A stretch of 64,000 bases of DNA from Typha latifolia (GCA_019914945.1 CM034100.1:14891096-14955095); one strand, 5' to 3'. Numbered from the stretch's first letter, positions 50,820 to 63,522 are shown. Notes: generated from the letters alone by a model not told the origin. A program made the numbers and translations.

Positions 50820-52220
50820 TTCCTGCACCAGGGGCAAAGTAATTATAGTCTCTAGACAAAAGAATAAATGCTACAACATTTATTGACAAAAAACAAGGAG
50901 AACATCATCTTGTGATGCTTCATAAGGAAAAATAATGCAATAGGAAACAACTGCTGCAGATATCCAATGTTTTAGAGAATACAAAGTAATAATAAGCATA
51001 GTAAAAATAAATAAACAAAGAATTTTTTTTTTCCTTCTGCCAAAGATTAGATTGTGATAGATGAATCATAAAATTAAATAAATACCTTTCTACAAAACCT
51101 AAACAAAATCAGCTCGATATTAAACAATATGATTATATCTCCATGAGATAAATATTTAATAAACATGCATGATAATATAGTTCCAAATAGTCAACAAATG
51201 TCTTAAAGGGGATTCAACCCAATTATTTTTTGCAAAATATTTAGCCTGTTCAACCCATAATTGAAGTCTATTATGCATCTATTGAGACTTGCAATTTAAT
51301 TGTATTTAATTTTTCAATTTGCAATAATAGACTCTAACATGTCCACATGTAAATTGTGTGCACTCTATTATAATAAATATGCATATAAAAATATATGCAC
51401 CCAAGTTTATATGCTAAATCGAAAAACCAAACGTAATTGAATTGCAAAAGCCCTTGCATATATCTGATGGCTAGAATATATTTCACTTAATTCATTGGGT
51501 CTAGAAAAGTATTGTATCACCAATTTAGGCAGTTAAAAAAAATTTTACGGCCTTAGTACGCGAATTCCTCTAACTGCATTTGAGAAAAATCATTGTGCGA
51601 CACATGAAGAAAAGATCTAAGCTAAGCACCTGAAAATATCTAGGAATTTAATCTTCCATGCAAAAAGATCATAACCTTCTAAGAAACATGACCACGATCT
51701 CACTCAAAACTTTTGAGGCATCAGATACACAAACATGCAATGATTAATCCTCCAATTCTTATACTATCCCATTATTCTCGTGTTTCTCAAATTAAATTGT
51801 ACTACGGATACGCCTTCAAGTCCCAACATTATAAATATGAACAAGTCCAAGCAAGATAAGGAAGCATGCATCATCCAAATCCAGACCACGATCGCACTAA
51901 AATCCTCACAGGCTCTCCGATATTGATCCTTGGCTCGTTGATCGGATAAAAACCAGCGTCAGAAGAGTCGATCAGATGATGAATCGGCTCGACGCGTTCA
52001 GCTCGATTACGAGCTTGTATTCTCCGAAAAATAATAAGCAATCAAGAGATCAAGACAGAGATTTACCTGCGAAGGGCGTGGAAAACGAGGAGAGGTTAGG
52101 AGAAGAACAGATCTAGGGTTTGTCGGGGAGAGGGAGGAAGGCGATGCTTTCAAGTTTCAAGGAAGGTTTGGATCCATCAATAATACGATACAAGACGAGC
52201 GACGCATTCAATGCTTGCTG
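50820..52220 (-). other. SEC61 alpha leader exon and 1.24-kb leader intron
   Basis: The donor CGCAG|GTAAAT (exon end 52067) and the acceptor GTGCAG (exon start 50822) bound an intron of 1244 bp in the 5' UTR. Leader introns of about this size near the start codon are frequent in highly expressed plant housekeeping genes and often raise expression. The intron is AT-rich and has no coding frame. The transcription start near 52220 is inferred from a TATA-like box. Confidence 0.65.
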
Positions 52221-52247
52221 TCCCCCAGAGAAAGCATTACGCGACGG

Positions 52248-52254
52248 AATTATA
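52248..52254 (-). promoter_or_regulatory. Probable TATA box of SEC61 alpha
   Basis: TATAATT on the minus strand lies about 185 bp before the end of the noncoding first exon. The spacing fits a normal leader exon. Confidence 0.4.
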
Positions 52255-52259
52255 CCGTG

Positions 52260-53256
52260 TTTTTGACCAAACTGGGTCTTCGGTAAAATTATTTATCCGA
52301 ATAGTTCAACCCTAAAACTAATATCAAAATAAGTCTATTTATACTGGTCACTGTGTGCTTGTATCTAAATTTGGATCCAAACTTGTATTACTATAGTTTT
52401 TATTTTAAAATAATATTCATTTATTGTGCATAGGTTAATACTAACTGTAGGTAAAATTATTTATCCAAACAAAAAAAGATAATAATAAAAAAATAAAACA
52501 TAAATATTTATGTGAAAACTCTTTTAACGAAAAAATATAGAAAAAATAATTGAGTAAGAAAGCTTAATATACTCATCATAAATTAATTCATATCCGAGAA
52601 ATATTATTTGTACAACTCAATATAAGAATTTTTATAAAAATTATTAGAAAAGATATTCTTCTACTTTTTATCTACTTTATTTTTTTCTTTTTGCACTCCA
52701 TAATTTATCATCCTCTTTCTAGTCTATATTAATCTCTTTCTAAAAATATCTAAAACCCAATTTTCTCTTAATTAAATTAAAATACACTAGTAATTCTACC
52801 AAGAGAGTCTTTATAAATCTAATCAATTTAAAAATATCTCACTACCCGTGCTTCATCTAAGAGAACAAAAAAAAAGAAAAAACCTATCAAACTAAGATTA
52901 CTGGTGAAGAGACCACCTACTCTAATAATTTAATACCAATATAATAGGAATTAAAATTGCGAACTGGAACACGAGCCAAATTGAAATTATAGCTCGTGTT
53001 CGACTGGTGTGGCTTGGCACAAGCGAGCTAAGTTAAGCTCATGCAATTAATAAACTTACGAAACTAAATATCTAATAAAGCTTTTAAAAATCTCAATCTA
53101 ACGACTAAAATACGTCTTAATCAGTAATCAACTAAGTATGCAAACTTTGAGATATTTTTCCCTTTTTCTAATTTAATTTCAATTAAAAAAGAGAGAATAA
53201 AACGGCCTTCCCTTTCTTCCAGAGGATAGCCTGCCCTGCCTCTCTCTCTCTCTCCC
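52260..53256. other. Divergent intergenic region, SEC61 alpha / PPR
   Basis: AT-rich spacer without a coding frame. The block at 52960-53050, with repeated CGAGC and GAGCT motifs, looks like an old repeat fragment. A (CT)n patch at 53240-53254 lies directly before the PPR start codon. Confidence 0.5.
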
Positions 53257-55401
53257 ATGGCATCACTCTACACCTCCACTTCCACCTTCTTCCTCCACTC
53301 TCCCCACCCACCTCCTCCTCTCTCTTCCTCCAAACCCACCTTCCTCTGCCGCTCCTCCTCGTCCAAACAAATCGCCAACAACTCCGTCGATCAACAACCT
53401 ACCACCACCGCAAACCCTTCTCTCTCAGACCAACTCCTTCCTCTATCCCTCACCCTCCTCAAAGACAACCCTTCCAAATCCCAACCCCTCCAAGCCCAAC
53501 CCCCCAAGCCTAAGCCCACTTGGGTCAACCCCTCCAAGCCCAAGCCCACAGTCCTCTCCCTCCGCCGCCACCAGCGCCGCCATTTCCCCTCCTCCTCCTC
53601 CTCCAACCCCGACCTCAGGCGCCTCGCGCTCCTCGCCCGCAAGCTCCGCGACTCCCCCGACGACGACGCTGAGGCCTTCTCCGCCGCCCTGCAAGAAGCC
53701 TTCCCAGACCCCGTCTCCCGGGACGACGCGCTCTTCGTCCTCAATTCCCTTCATTCATGGCAGAAGTCGGTCCAGTTCTTCGATTGGCTCAAGACCCAGA
53801 ATTCCTTTTCCTCTGAGACCATCTTCTACAATGTTGTGATGAAATCCCTGCGCTTCGGCCGGCAGTGGGATTTCGTCGAACGCCTTGCGTGCGAGATGGT
53901 GGAGCGAGGAATTGAGCTTGATAACATCACGTATTCCACTGTCATTACTACTGCGAAGCGGTGCCGTCGCTTCGATAAGGCCATCGAGTGGTTCGAGAGG
54001 ATGTATAGGACCGGCGTCATGCCGGACGAGGTGACTTACTCCGCCATTCTTGATGTATATGCCCAATTGCGGAAGCGAGAGGAGGTGATGAGCTTGTACG
54101 AGAGGGCTCGCGCCGGGGGTTGGAAGCCGGACGCAGTCGCCTTCGCAGTGCTAGGCAAGATGTTTGGCGAGGCAGGTGACTACGATGGCATTCAGTATGT
54201 CTTACAGGAGATGAGGAAACTCGATGTGAAGCCGAATCTTGTGGTGTACAACACTTTGCTCGAGGCCATGGGGAAGGTGGGGAAACCCGGGCTCGCACGA
54301 AACCTGTTTGAAGAATTGGTTGAAAATGGCTTGTCGCCGAATGAGAAGACGCTGACTGCGTTGATTAAGATTTACGGGAAGGCAAGGTGGGGACGTGATG
54401 CATTGGAACTCTGGGAGAGGATGCGGGAGAATAAGTGGCCAATGGATTTCATACTCTACAATACATTGTTGAGCATGTGTGCGGATCTCGGCTTGGAAGA
54501 AGAGGCAGAGAAGCTGTTTGGCGATATGAAGCGGTCGGAGGCAGGTGTCCGACCGGATAATTGGAGCTATAGTGCTATGATCAATATATACAGTAGCGGA
54601 GGGAAGGCGGAGAGAGCCTTAGAATTGTTTGAAGAAATGTTGGAGAGCAGAGTTGAGCCGAATATTATGAGCTACACTTGCTTGATCCAGTGCCTGGGAA
54701 AGTCCAGAAGGACAAATGATGCTGTCAGGGTATTTGAAACTGCATTAGAGCGAGGTATAAAACCCGACGATCGGCTCTGTGGGTGCTTGCTCTCTGTTGT
54801 TGCTTTGAGCAAAGAAGGGGAGATGGGCATGGTTCTTGCTTGCTTGGAGAAGGCTAACTCAAAGCTGGTTAAGTTGGTGAGCATGCTTGCTGATGAAAAG
54901 GTCAGCTTCAATGAACTTAAAGAGGAGTTGCGAAAAGTACTGAATGAATCTGCCATGGAAGTGCGGAGACCCTTCTGTAATTGCCTGATTGATATATGCA
55001 GGAATCAGAACTTTCCTTCTCAGAGGGCAAGTGAGCTTTTCCAAGTTGGAACACTGTATGGTTTGTATCCTGGTTTGCATTCGAAGAGAACCGATGAGTG
55101 GTCATTAAATCTTCGATCACTGTCAGTTGGTGCTGCAAACACTGCTTTTGAAGAGTGGATGAAGAGTTTATGCAATTCTATTCAGCAGAAGGATGATTTG
55201 CCTCAATCCTTTTGTGTACATACTGGCGCCGGAAACCACAAGTTCTCTCAGGGATTAGCCGGTGCTTTTACCGCGCATCTCAGCAAGTTGGCTGCGCCAT
55301 TCCACCAGGATGAAGAGAAGAGCGGTAGTTTTGTTGCTTCAAAGGATGAGTTGATACCATGGTTAGAGGCTGGCATTGTACCTGCATTTGTAGCTGGATA
55401 A
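53257..55401 (+). CDS. SVR7: Chloroplast PPR-SMR protein, SVR7/ATP4 type, 714 aa
   Basis: PPR-SMR proteins of this group bind chloroplast RNA; the maize relative ATP4 supports atpB translation and Arabidopsis SVR7 affects plastid rRNA processing and ATP synthase levels. The single exon encodes 714 residues. The N-terminus is Ser/Pro-rich and fits a transit peptide. A low-complexity Pro/Lys segment follows at about residues 68-100. About ten P-class 35-residue repeats run from about residue 185 to 540 (for example DNITYSTVITTAKRCRRFDKAIEWFERM). The C-terminal SMR-like domain (about 615-714) has LNLRSLSVGAANTAFEEWM and TGAGNHK. The usual LDLR/LDLH acidic position is Asn here. No PLS, E or DYW domains exist, so an editing role is unlikely. 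Confidence 0.93.
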   Translation: MASLYTSTSTFFLHSPHPPPPLSSSKPTFLCRSSSSKQIANNSVDQQPTTTANPSLSDQLLPLSLTLLKDNPSKSQPLQAQPPKPKPTWVNPSKPKPTVLSLRRHQRRHFPSSSSSNPDLRRLALLARKLRDSPDDDAEAFSAALQEAFPDPVSRDDALFVLNSLHSWQKSVQFFDWLKTQNSFSSETIFYNVVMKSLRFGRQWDFVERLACEMVERGIELDNITYSTVITTAKRCRRFDKAIEWFERMYRTGVMPDEVTYSAILDVYAQLRKREEVMSLYERARAGGWKPDAVAFAVLGKMFGEAGDYDGIQYVLQEMRKLDVKPNLVVYNTLLEAMGKVGKPGLARNLFEELVENGLSPNEKTLTALIKIYGKARWGRDALELWERMRENKWPMDFILYNTLLSMCADLGLEEEAEKLFGDMKRSEAGVRPDNWSYSAMINIYSSGGKAERALELFEEMLESRVEPNIMSYTCLIQCLGKSRRTNDAVRVFETALERGIKPDDRLCGCLLSVVALSKEGEMGMVLACLEKANSKLVKLVSMLADEKVSFNELKEELRKVLNESAMEVRRPFCNCLIDICRNQNFPSQRASELFQVGTLYGLYPGLHSKRTDEWSLNLRSLSVGAANTAFEEWMKSLCNSIQQKDDLPQSFCVHTGAGNHKFSQGLAGAFTAHLSKLAAPFHQDEEKSGSFVASKDELIPWLEAGIVPAFVAG

Positions 55402-56330
55402 GTGAAAGAGTGTTGCTATTAGTTACATTTTGGATTTTTCTTCTCATTCCCTTACTTTGAAGCTGTAGAATCTAATGCAGATGAAGAGAACAAATTTCAT
55501 ACCTCATCTTACTATGGTGTTGGATCTGTTTCATTCGTCCATTTGCAGTGCCAATAGTTAAACAACTGGATTAGTGCAGATGTGTAAATCTAAATATGCT
55601 CTAAGCTGTTACTGCAATGATGATCGCCGTAAGGAGTTAATTAACCCAACATCTCAATCTCGATACTCCATTTAGCTTTTACAAGAACCAACGGGAGGAA
55701 ATACATACATAAATCAACTTCATGTCACGAAGCAAGCTGTTCTGAATTTTGATGTAATCTGATTCCTTCACAAAATATACATTTCATTGCTTTCCAAATA
55801 AAACTTTTGCTAGATGAGATGATTCTGTTCAATTGACAAAAGAATTTGGATCTCATATAAAGTCCAACAGTGACAAAGAAAGGATAGCTACATACTTGTA
55901 AAATTAGTTAACCCTGAAAAACACTGACTATTGAACAGAAAAATAAATAAAGGGAAGGCAACATGACTACTTAGTTGCTGCACATCCGCAAGTTAGAGAG
56001 CATAGTAATCCCTCTGCCAGGAATTATGCTGCATCTTTCACCCAAACAAATTGTTGTTTGTGCTTGATATGCGACATCCTTAAGCACACTGAGAAAGTAT
56101 TGCTGGGCATCTTATCTTCTTTTTCTTGGTCTCTTATGTGCTTGATATGTGACATCCTTAAGCACCCTGAATCAGGGGTGTTCTCAGGAACCTCTGATAA
56201 TGGCTTGTGGGACGGATCAGACAAAAATAAGCAGAAGCAAGGAATAGCACGTTAACCATTCCAGAAATTGGATTGGCAACATGCTGTGAGCATTCAAGAT
56301 CACGACATCAGTTTGTTTATCTGGGCCACA
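55402..56330. other. PPR 3' flank and PP2C 3' UTR
   Basis: The PPR 3' UTR is followed by AT-rich spacer, then the predicted 3' UTR of the convergent PP2C gene. A two-copy 33-bp repeat lies at 56060-56170. No gene is recognised; the frame at 56024-56224 exists only because of the repeat. Confidence 0.55.
56060..56170. repeat. Duplicated 33-bp unit with inverted arms
   Basis: Units at 56060-56092 and 56138-56170 match at 31 of 33 positions. Each begins GTGCTT and carries AAGCAC near its end, so each can fold into a short stem with an about 15-base loop. They lie just past the PP2C stop codon on the minus strand, probably in its 3' UTR. Confidence 0.7.
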
Positions 56331-59300
56331 TCACACGTATTTACCGGAGGACTTCCAGATTCTTCCTTCAAGTGATACAACCATTACTGTAACATCATCA
56401 TGATATTTTCTTCGGTCCCCTTGAGGTATGTCCAACAGTTCGTATAAGTCCATACCTGTAAATGGAAACAGTCAATTTTTATAAGATCATATGAGATCTT
56501 TAAATTGAATAATTTGAATAAAAACTATGTAACTAAACCAAGGAGCCAAGCATTTTGCACTACGTTAACAAGTGCTATGCATTCTACCATTAATGCTTAA
56601 GTGGCTAGAAAACTTTTGAGCGGTAATGAATGAAATATCTTCAGAAAAAATATAGACGTTATATTCAAAAGAATAAACTCACAAAAGTGCATAGGAACAA
56701 AAGTCACCTTAGACCATGATGGTTAGTCTTGTAGTACTATAGAATGTACCAGTGGATTAGAAGACTTGGTTGAAATTCCTTTCTGCTCCTCAAAATTTTC
56801 CCTTATTTCTGAGTTAAAACTTTAAATGTTTTCCAGGACAGCATTATATCCTCAGTTCCCACTAAATACTTGTATTGATGGCGAGTAAGGATTGCATGAC
56901 CAACCTTACTATCAAGTGAAATATATGACATAATTTTTGTGTCAATGAAGTTAAGGCTGTAAGTGATTTAAGCAGAGACATCAAAAGTGAAACAAAATAG
57001 GACTAGGGACATTACTGCTTGGCAAACAGCCATCATAAAAACTTTTGCTGACTTTGAGGGGCTTTGAATGCACAATCAACTAAAGGGTACAAAATGGCAT
57101 CAAATAAAATGCACCAATTGTTAGTTTTGGAAGCTAACTCTCAGAAAGCTCCAGAGACTGTGAGAGAGGTTCAAGTGGTGATCTCATGTGTTGGAGAATT
57201 GGAACATGTGACTTTATACTTTGTGTAAAGATCCTTCACAAAGATCCCTCACATTTTTCGTTAACAAGATCTCATTCCTCACTACACAAGGCTGGAGGCT
57301 AGAAAGTATCATATATATCATATGGTCGGACACTCAGCCAACATTGCATCCTTCAAAATTAGGATTTTCTGGAACAACACATTAGACCCTAGATTACTGT
57401 ACAAGATAACTTGGCATACCCATTCTGAATATACCCAATTTTCTTCTTGATTATGGATCAGATTTTTTTTTTAATTGATGATTTTAACTTTTATCCAGGA
57501 ATAAAATACATGTTTGTGTTGTTCAGGTCAATGCCTGGAATATACTACAGCATGAAAAGATACCAGGGATGTGCCTGGCATGCCAAGTACATTCACAGAT
57601 GCTCTTGTGCTTACGCTGCTTTTAAGTCCTTTCTGCTAGCAAATTAAGATAAGAAAACATGCTAGATGCCTAGCCACTAGCTTATTTCACACTACTTACC
57701 ATCTAAAATATACTACAGCATTAGAATCCAAAAACTTTATAATTTAAAGTAGTGCAATTTACAGCTGTAGAATTCTACAAATATTTCATGACCTGTACGC
57801 TTTTTATGACCAAATCCACTTTATGCAAGCTAGTAAGTGCATCCTTTGTAACTGATGACCCTTCAACAAGACAACTACCAATCTTCTAGTGCAACTTCTA
57901 CACATGCTCTTGAGCAAATAAATCATCATAGCTATCTACCATATTTCTATTATGCTCCTGTAAATTCCAAGGTATCTTTACATCACAAAACACCGAAGGA
58001 ATATTAGATGATGTCTAACCATGACTATGGATAGAGGAAAGAGATAGATAGCTGGTAAGCCACACACTGCACAAAGAAAAGAGGGGGGAAGAAAAGGAAT
58101 GAAAGGAAGAAGAGGACTACCCTAATTCTGCTTCGATCTCATTTCAACATAAATGTGATGAGAATGATTGCTGTTAGGATTCTGGACCTGATAATCAGAC
58201 TCCCTTGCCATGATTCTCCAAACAGTACCTCTTGGTCCTTCCACTCTGCATTTATAGCACAATTCCAAGCCTAAAAGTCTCTCTAGAAGTGCTTTCTCTA
58301 AATGTGTGATTGGTTAGCTTCTACTTTTGATTCTTACAGGTGTGCCTGCTATATACTTGTCGCTTTCTCTAAAGAAGCTATGGAGTGATAACTCAAAGGT
58401 TAATTTTAGGAATTCATGACTGGTGTCTTCCCTCCTTGTAGGAGTTTGCCCTTCATAGTCAGCATAGTTAGTCACTGAATGAGATCCCTTTCCATTTTTC
58501 ACATATATCATTCCATTGTTGAAATGGTAACCAGCTCTCTCTAGAGTTTAGACATCAAACTTCATGAGCATTTGTGGAATCTTATATACTTCCCAAGTAA
58601 CCGAGGTGTAGCATGCAACACCAGATATAATGGTTTATTATAGGACTTTCCTCAATAGCACATTTAGTTCCCATGACCTTTGACAGTGCCTATATTTGTA
58701 TTGTGACTTCTCATTTACGAATGTCTGCATAAATGAATGAGGATAGTTCACTGATACTTGATGTGCTGATAGAGTAAAGAAGCTAGTCAGAGATGCAAGT
58801 TATGAGAAGTTGAAGAACACATCCATTTGATTAGAAACCCAACATTGGCTGGTTGCCATTAAGTCTGGTTGCTATACTTGCAAGGAAAGAAATTATCATG
58901 AGACCTACATGCCTAGAATTTGAGATGTCATTCATTTATATATAGAATTCAGTAATAAGTACCTGTCTGTCGGTCATATCCATATTCTCTTTCCAAACTA
59001 ATGCAATAACAGGAGAAGAATTCGAAAATAAATCTTACCAGCTTTCTTGGCTGCTCGGAAAAGAAGCTCCTCAATTAAACTTTGTGCAGGGTCTCCATCA
59101 GGAAACTTCTCCATGAAGTTTTCGACATGTAAGACTACTTCCTCATTGCTCAGATATTGATATAAGCCATCAGAGGAGAGGACCAAAAACTGATCATTTG
59201 AGCTCAGCTTATGGTGGCGAAGGGAAGGCGTGCAGGATATATATGGACTAGTTCCAATATACTCATTGCGGAACATTTCTAGCAATCCATTGTTCCACTT

Positions 59301-61277
59301 AGGCTGTATCAAATACAGAGAAGGCAAGTTAGGTCTTTCTCCATGATTAGATAATTCAAATTAAAACTGTATACCATAACTCAACATGTAAAGCTTATCT
59401 TACTATCTAGGGTGAGTTACAATGTGTTCAGAAAATGCTACTAAGTGCATTTGGATTTGACTACCCTCAGCTGAATGAATAAATGAGCAGCAGACATAAT
59501 AGGTTGAATGCTCTATATCATAGATACACAGGAAAACAATCTAAAGACAACACATATTACCTGTTTGAGATATCCAACCCCAAATGCTCGGGTGACCTTT
59601 AGCCGCCCCTTAACTCTATCATTTACAATACAGTGTTTGTCATCAGGATGTTCTTGCTTAATTCTGAGGATTTCCTGCACAAGACAAATTAAGTGAAGAA
59701 AAGGAAAACGTCAATATACTATGTAAGTTCATAAATTCAGCATTTCAATATATTAACCATAGCTTCTATTCACAAGCAGATATATGACAGAGAGATGCAC
59801 CATAGGACTTCTATACATGCATCCCTAAAGATTATTAATTGAAACTTACTTCTTCAATGCTGGTACTGTGATCAGTGGATAGCTGCAGCGCCCCCAATTC
59901 CATCGTCCCTCGATCCAATGCCTCATTTTCCATATGCGTGCCATTTTCGCCGACATGTCTGTCCATCTGATCTAAGTTACTAGACCTATACTGCCCAATG
60001 ACCGCTCGACTATCCCCGACATTCATCACATACACATCCTCATCCCTCATCAGCACCACTAGCAGGCAAGAGCCCATAAGTGCGATTTCCGGATTGCAAT
60101 CCATAGCCTTATCCGTCATCTCCAAGTACGCAAGCTCTGTCACTTCTAGGGCGCGAGAAAGAGCACTCAGAACCAATCCATGATTGGACACCGGACCTGC
60201 CTTCCTCCTCCTAGAGTCGCCGCGATCAGCGGCAACCTTGGCCTCCTTAACCTTGTCTTCGGAAACATATCTCCATTTTGGGAGCCATACTTTCCGGCTA
60301 TCCTTTCTCCAGCTCCCAATACCATACCTCAACTTCGACAATGAGAATGTAAACCGTCCTGATCCCGAAAAGTCTAATTCATCGGCGCAATCGCTGTCGC
60401 CATCAGCGAGGAACTGCCAGAGTGGCTTGGAGATTTTAGGATTTTCTCGAAAGCTACCTCTTTTCTCACAACCCTCGTCTTCGCAAGCTTCCTCCTCCGG
60501 CTCCGCTGCGTCTTCCCAGAAGAGGCCGCGAAGCTGATCGAACAAGCAACGGTAGAGATTGCCGACGAGGAAGTCGGGAGCGTCGGGGCCATTGAACCCG
60601 TCGTAGATCCCGACGAAGAGCCACCTCTGCTCCTCCGACACGACCACGTGGACGCGGTCCTCGCCGGCTTTGCCGTGGGCCCACTGCACGCTCTCCGAGG
60701 CGGCCTGGAAGCTCCGCAGAGGGACGACCCAAGGGGGGTTCTTTTCGGAGAAGCTCCGGCGGAGGAGAGAGGGCTTCCGGAACCTTCTAGATAGGGCCCT
60801 CCGCTTCTTCTTAACGAGAGGACCGGAGAAGGGGATGGGATCGAGGGGACCGGAGAGGGCTCCTCGCTCGATCGGACCGGAGAGGAAGAAACCGCGGTCG
60901 AGCGGCCCGGAAGCGGCAGCTCCGCCGCCGCCAGAGAGCTGGAGGGGGAGGGCGGAGAAGGAGGACGAGCTCTGGAAGTCTGGGGCGGCGGCGCCGCCGC
61001 CGGCGCAGGAGTAGACAGGGAGGGGGGCGGAGGAGTTAGCGGAGACCGAGGCGCCGGAGATGGTCTTGAAGGCGATCTCGGCGGCGGAGGCGTCTCCGCC
61101 GCCTTCGCCGGTGGAAGAGGCCGAGGAAGTGCGCGAGTGGGCCGGGGAGGAGGAGCGCACGTAACAGAAGGAGTGGCCTAGGGTTTCGTCGAGCGGCCCC
61201 GCCTCGTAATCCGGTCCGCCGCAGTAGGCGGCGGGGGGCCGCATGCAAGAGATGAGCCGCGAGGCGCCGCTCCCCAT
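56331..61277 (-). CDS. POLTERGEIST-like protein phosphatase 2C (PLL4/5, XB15 type), 643 aa
   Basis: POL/PLL phosphatases are membrane-linked Ser/Thr phosphatases in receptor-kinase signalling; rice XB15 acts on XA21 and Arabidopsis PLL4/5 on EFR. Four exons, 5' to 3', are 61277-59850, 59674-59561, 59303-59039 and 56455-56331, all in phase. [11 protein letters not shown] gives an N-myristoylation Gly2 and a possible palmitoyl Cys11. Family-typical SGPL repeats occupy about residues 123-154. Metal-binding positions are visible: GEDR (205-208), YDGFNG (Asp226), [15 protein letters not shown] and [12 protein letters not shown] long insert of about 130 residues separates the first two, as in this clade. 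Exon 1 is very GC-rich. The last intron is 2.6 kb. The regulated receptor cannot be told. Confidence 0.93.
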
Positions 61278-62690
61278 CGCGTTTGAACCAAAACTACTCT
61301 GCTGCTACTCCAACTCTTTCTCCTCTCTCTCTCTTCTCGCCTCGCTCTTTATTCGATTAATTTCTTTAATAATTATGAATATTATCTTTTATATATATAT
61401 ATATATATTATAGATTTAAAATAGTAACTAATTATTATATATAGGAAGGGGGGAGGAGGAGGGTCATGAGCTCTGACGTCCCTGCGGGTTCCTGCTCATG
61501 CCTTCCAGGACAGCGCTGACGTGGCGCCGGCAGTGTTAATAGTCAACCTTGTCAACCTCTTTTGCCCCTCGCCCACCCCTTATTTACAAGACGAGGCATT
61601 AACAGAGAAGGTCATGTCCGTAAATTCCTATCCCCATAGGGCGTTAGAAAATAGAGGGGGCGGGCCAACTACCCGCACCGGCAGCTCCGCCGCACGCCCC
61701 TTCGATCCGGCGTCTCACGATCAGATTGACGTCGCGGTCACGGAGTCAAAAAAAAAGAAAAAAAGACCCACGTAAAATAAATAAATAGCAACTCGCCCTC
61801 GGGAAAAGGGGAAACGCTGCCTTGGCGTTTCCCCCTTACGCGATTCACGTGTTGAACCAGTGGGCGATATAAATATATATGGGAAAGTGATTCAGCTCTG
61901 CAAGTCAAAATTCTAGCCTCTGGGCGAATTCCGTTTCCCCCTTTTGCTACGCTCTCATTGGACGAGGCAAGCTATTAAAAAAAAAGAAGTCGGGAAAAAC
62001 GACACCGAGGGGACATGGAAGACGACTTCCTAAGCCCCTCTCTCTTTCTTTCTTTCTCTCACATCACATGCAAAGCATTGTCTTCAAGAGTAAGACACCT
62101 GCTCTCCGAACACACACCAAATTCAAAAAAAGGAGTTATTTATTAGTGAGTATCAAATTTTGCGCACACGCCGGGTGCGAAGCGTAAAAGTGACTCCACC
62201 CCCCCAGGGTGCTATTTGCAAAAAACCTCTAATAAATAATCTTTTTGGGAGTTGGGTTGGCCCGCGGAGGAGTCAAAGCAGTTGACTAGTCAGGGCAGAG
62301 GGCGGGACCCACCGGTCGTCCAATGGGAACGGCTCTGCTTTTGTCGGCTTCCCGCCAGAAACGTTTACCAAAATGTTTCAACTCTATCAGAGGGGGAAGG
62401 AGGGAGGAGGGAGGAGGGAGGAGGGGAATCTTGGACTTTTGCTGGTCTCCTGCAGTAGAATATATCAAGTTGGGAGAGGAGATTTTTTATGGAGACCTGA
62501 AATGCAAATATAGTACGAGACCCACATTTATTGGAAGGAGATCCAAAACCAAGTCTTAAAAAGTAATAAACAATCGTTAGGAATTAGAAGAAAATTTCAA
62601 TTTGGAAAGAACAACAGAAAGGGCCATTGCAGCCTCTTTTTGGGTCTTTATGCAAAAGGGTTTGACAGGAAAAGAGCATCATCAAAGAGT
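61278..62690. other. PP2C upstream region, GC-rich patch
   Basis: A CT-rich leader (61310-61345) and a (TA)n run (61391-61408) precede the PP2C start on the minus strand. From 61480 to about 62430 the DNA is GC-richer with TGACGT and ACGTGG-type motifs near 61508, 61728 and 61768, and a purine GGAGGGA repeat at 62394-62425. Short frames here resemble no known protein. It is likely distal PP2C promoter or the promoter of a gene beyond the window. Confidence 0.45.
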
Positions 62691-62695
62691 ACACA

Positions 62696-62727
<32 letters not shown>

Positions 62728-63486
62728 ACTTAATTTTTGCAATATTTACTCCCATCCTTTTTGAATTTTCCTGACGCTTAAATCACAATCTTGTGTAGAA
62801 ATTGCACAATCTCTCCTAGATCAGAATCATAGTACGTATGGGAAAATACAAGAGTTTTGTCTGGAAATTTGGTTTGAAGTCAACCCCACAAATAGAAAGG
62901 ATGGTGGATGATTCGCCACCTTTGGATGGAAATTGTCATAAGGAAGGTGGAAGACAAGGACATGCTGACAGAGCTCTAAGCAAACCCCCTGCAATGACTC
63001 CACAAATACAAGTTGGTCAACTGCCCTGATGGCAACAAGCAACCTTACTGGATTCTCAACAAAGGAAAATACTGCATTATTCCAAAGTGGGCCAACAAAG
63101 CTACAAAAACTACTTTGTTAGATTGAGTTTTTTTTTTTTGGGTGCATTTTGTAAGTATTTACTCATCAGAAAGTTAAAGCAACAAGATGTCATGGCATTT
63201 TGGTGCAGTAGAATATATCAATTAACTTTATAAGGTTTCCAGCAACAAACAAGAATATAGATGTCAAATGTAAATTAGGTAGTATATGCCCTGAGCCCAT
63301 TTGAAGAAGAACCAAAGTAGATTTTATTTATAAGTCAAAAAGATACAGAAAGAAATATTGCACTGTTCTAGAAAGGAATTGTATATTGATATAGACTTGA
63401 CGTCTTTGGAAAAGGAATTAACACTTCTGTAGTCACTGAATGTACCTCAAGATCTAAAAAGCTCATCTGAAGGTGAAAGAAATGAA

Positions 63487-63522
<36 letters not shown>

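Noticed and set aside
53391..54298. Several minus-strand frames across the PPR gene
   Set aside because: They mirror GC-rich PPR codons and give low-complexity Arg/Glu/Gly-rich peptides.
62838..63120. Overlapping open frames near the right edge
   Set aside because: All frames are open at once and no translation is recognisable, so there is no basis to choose one.
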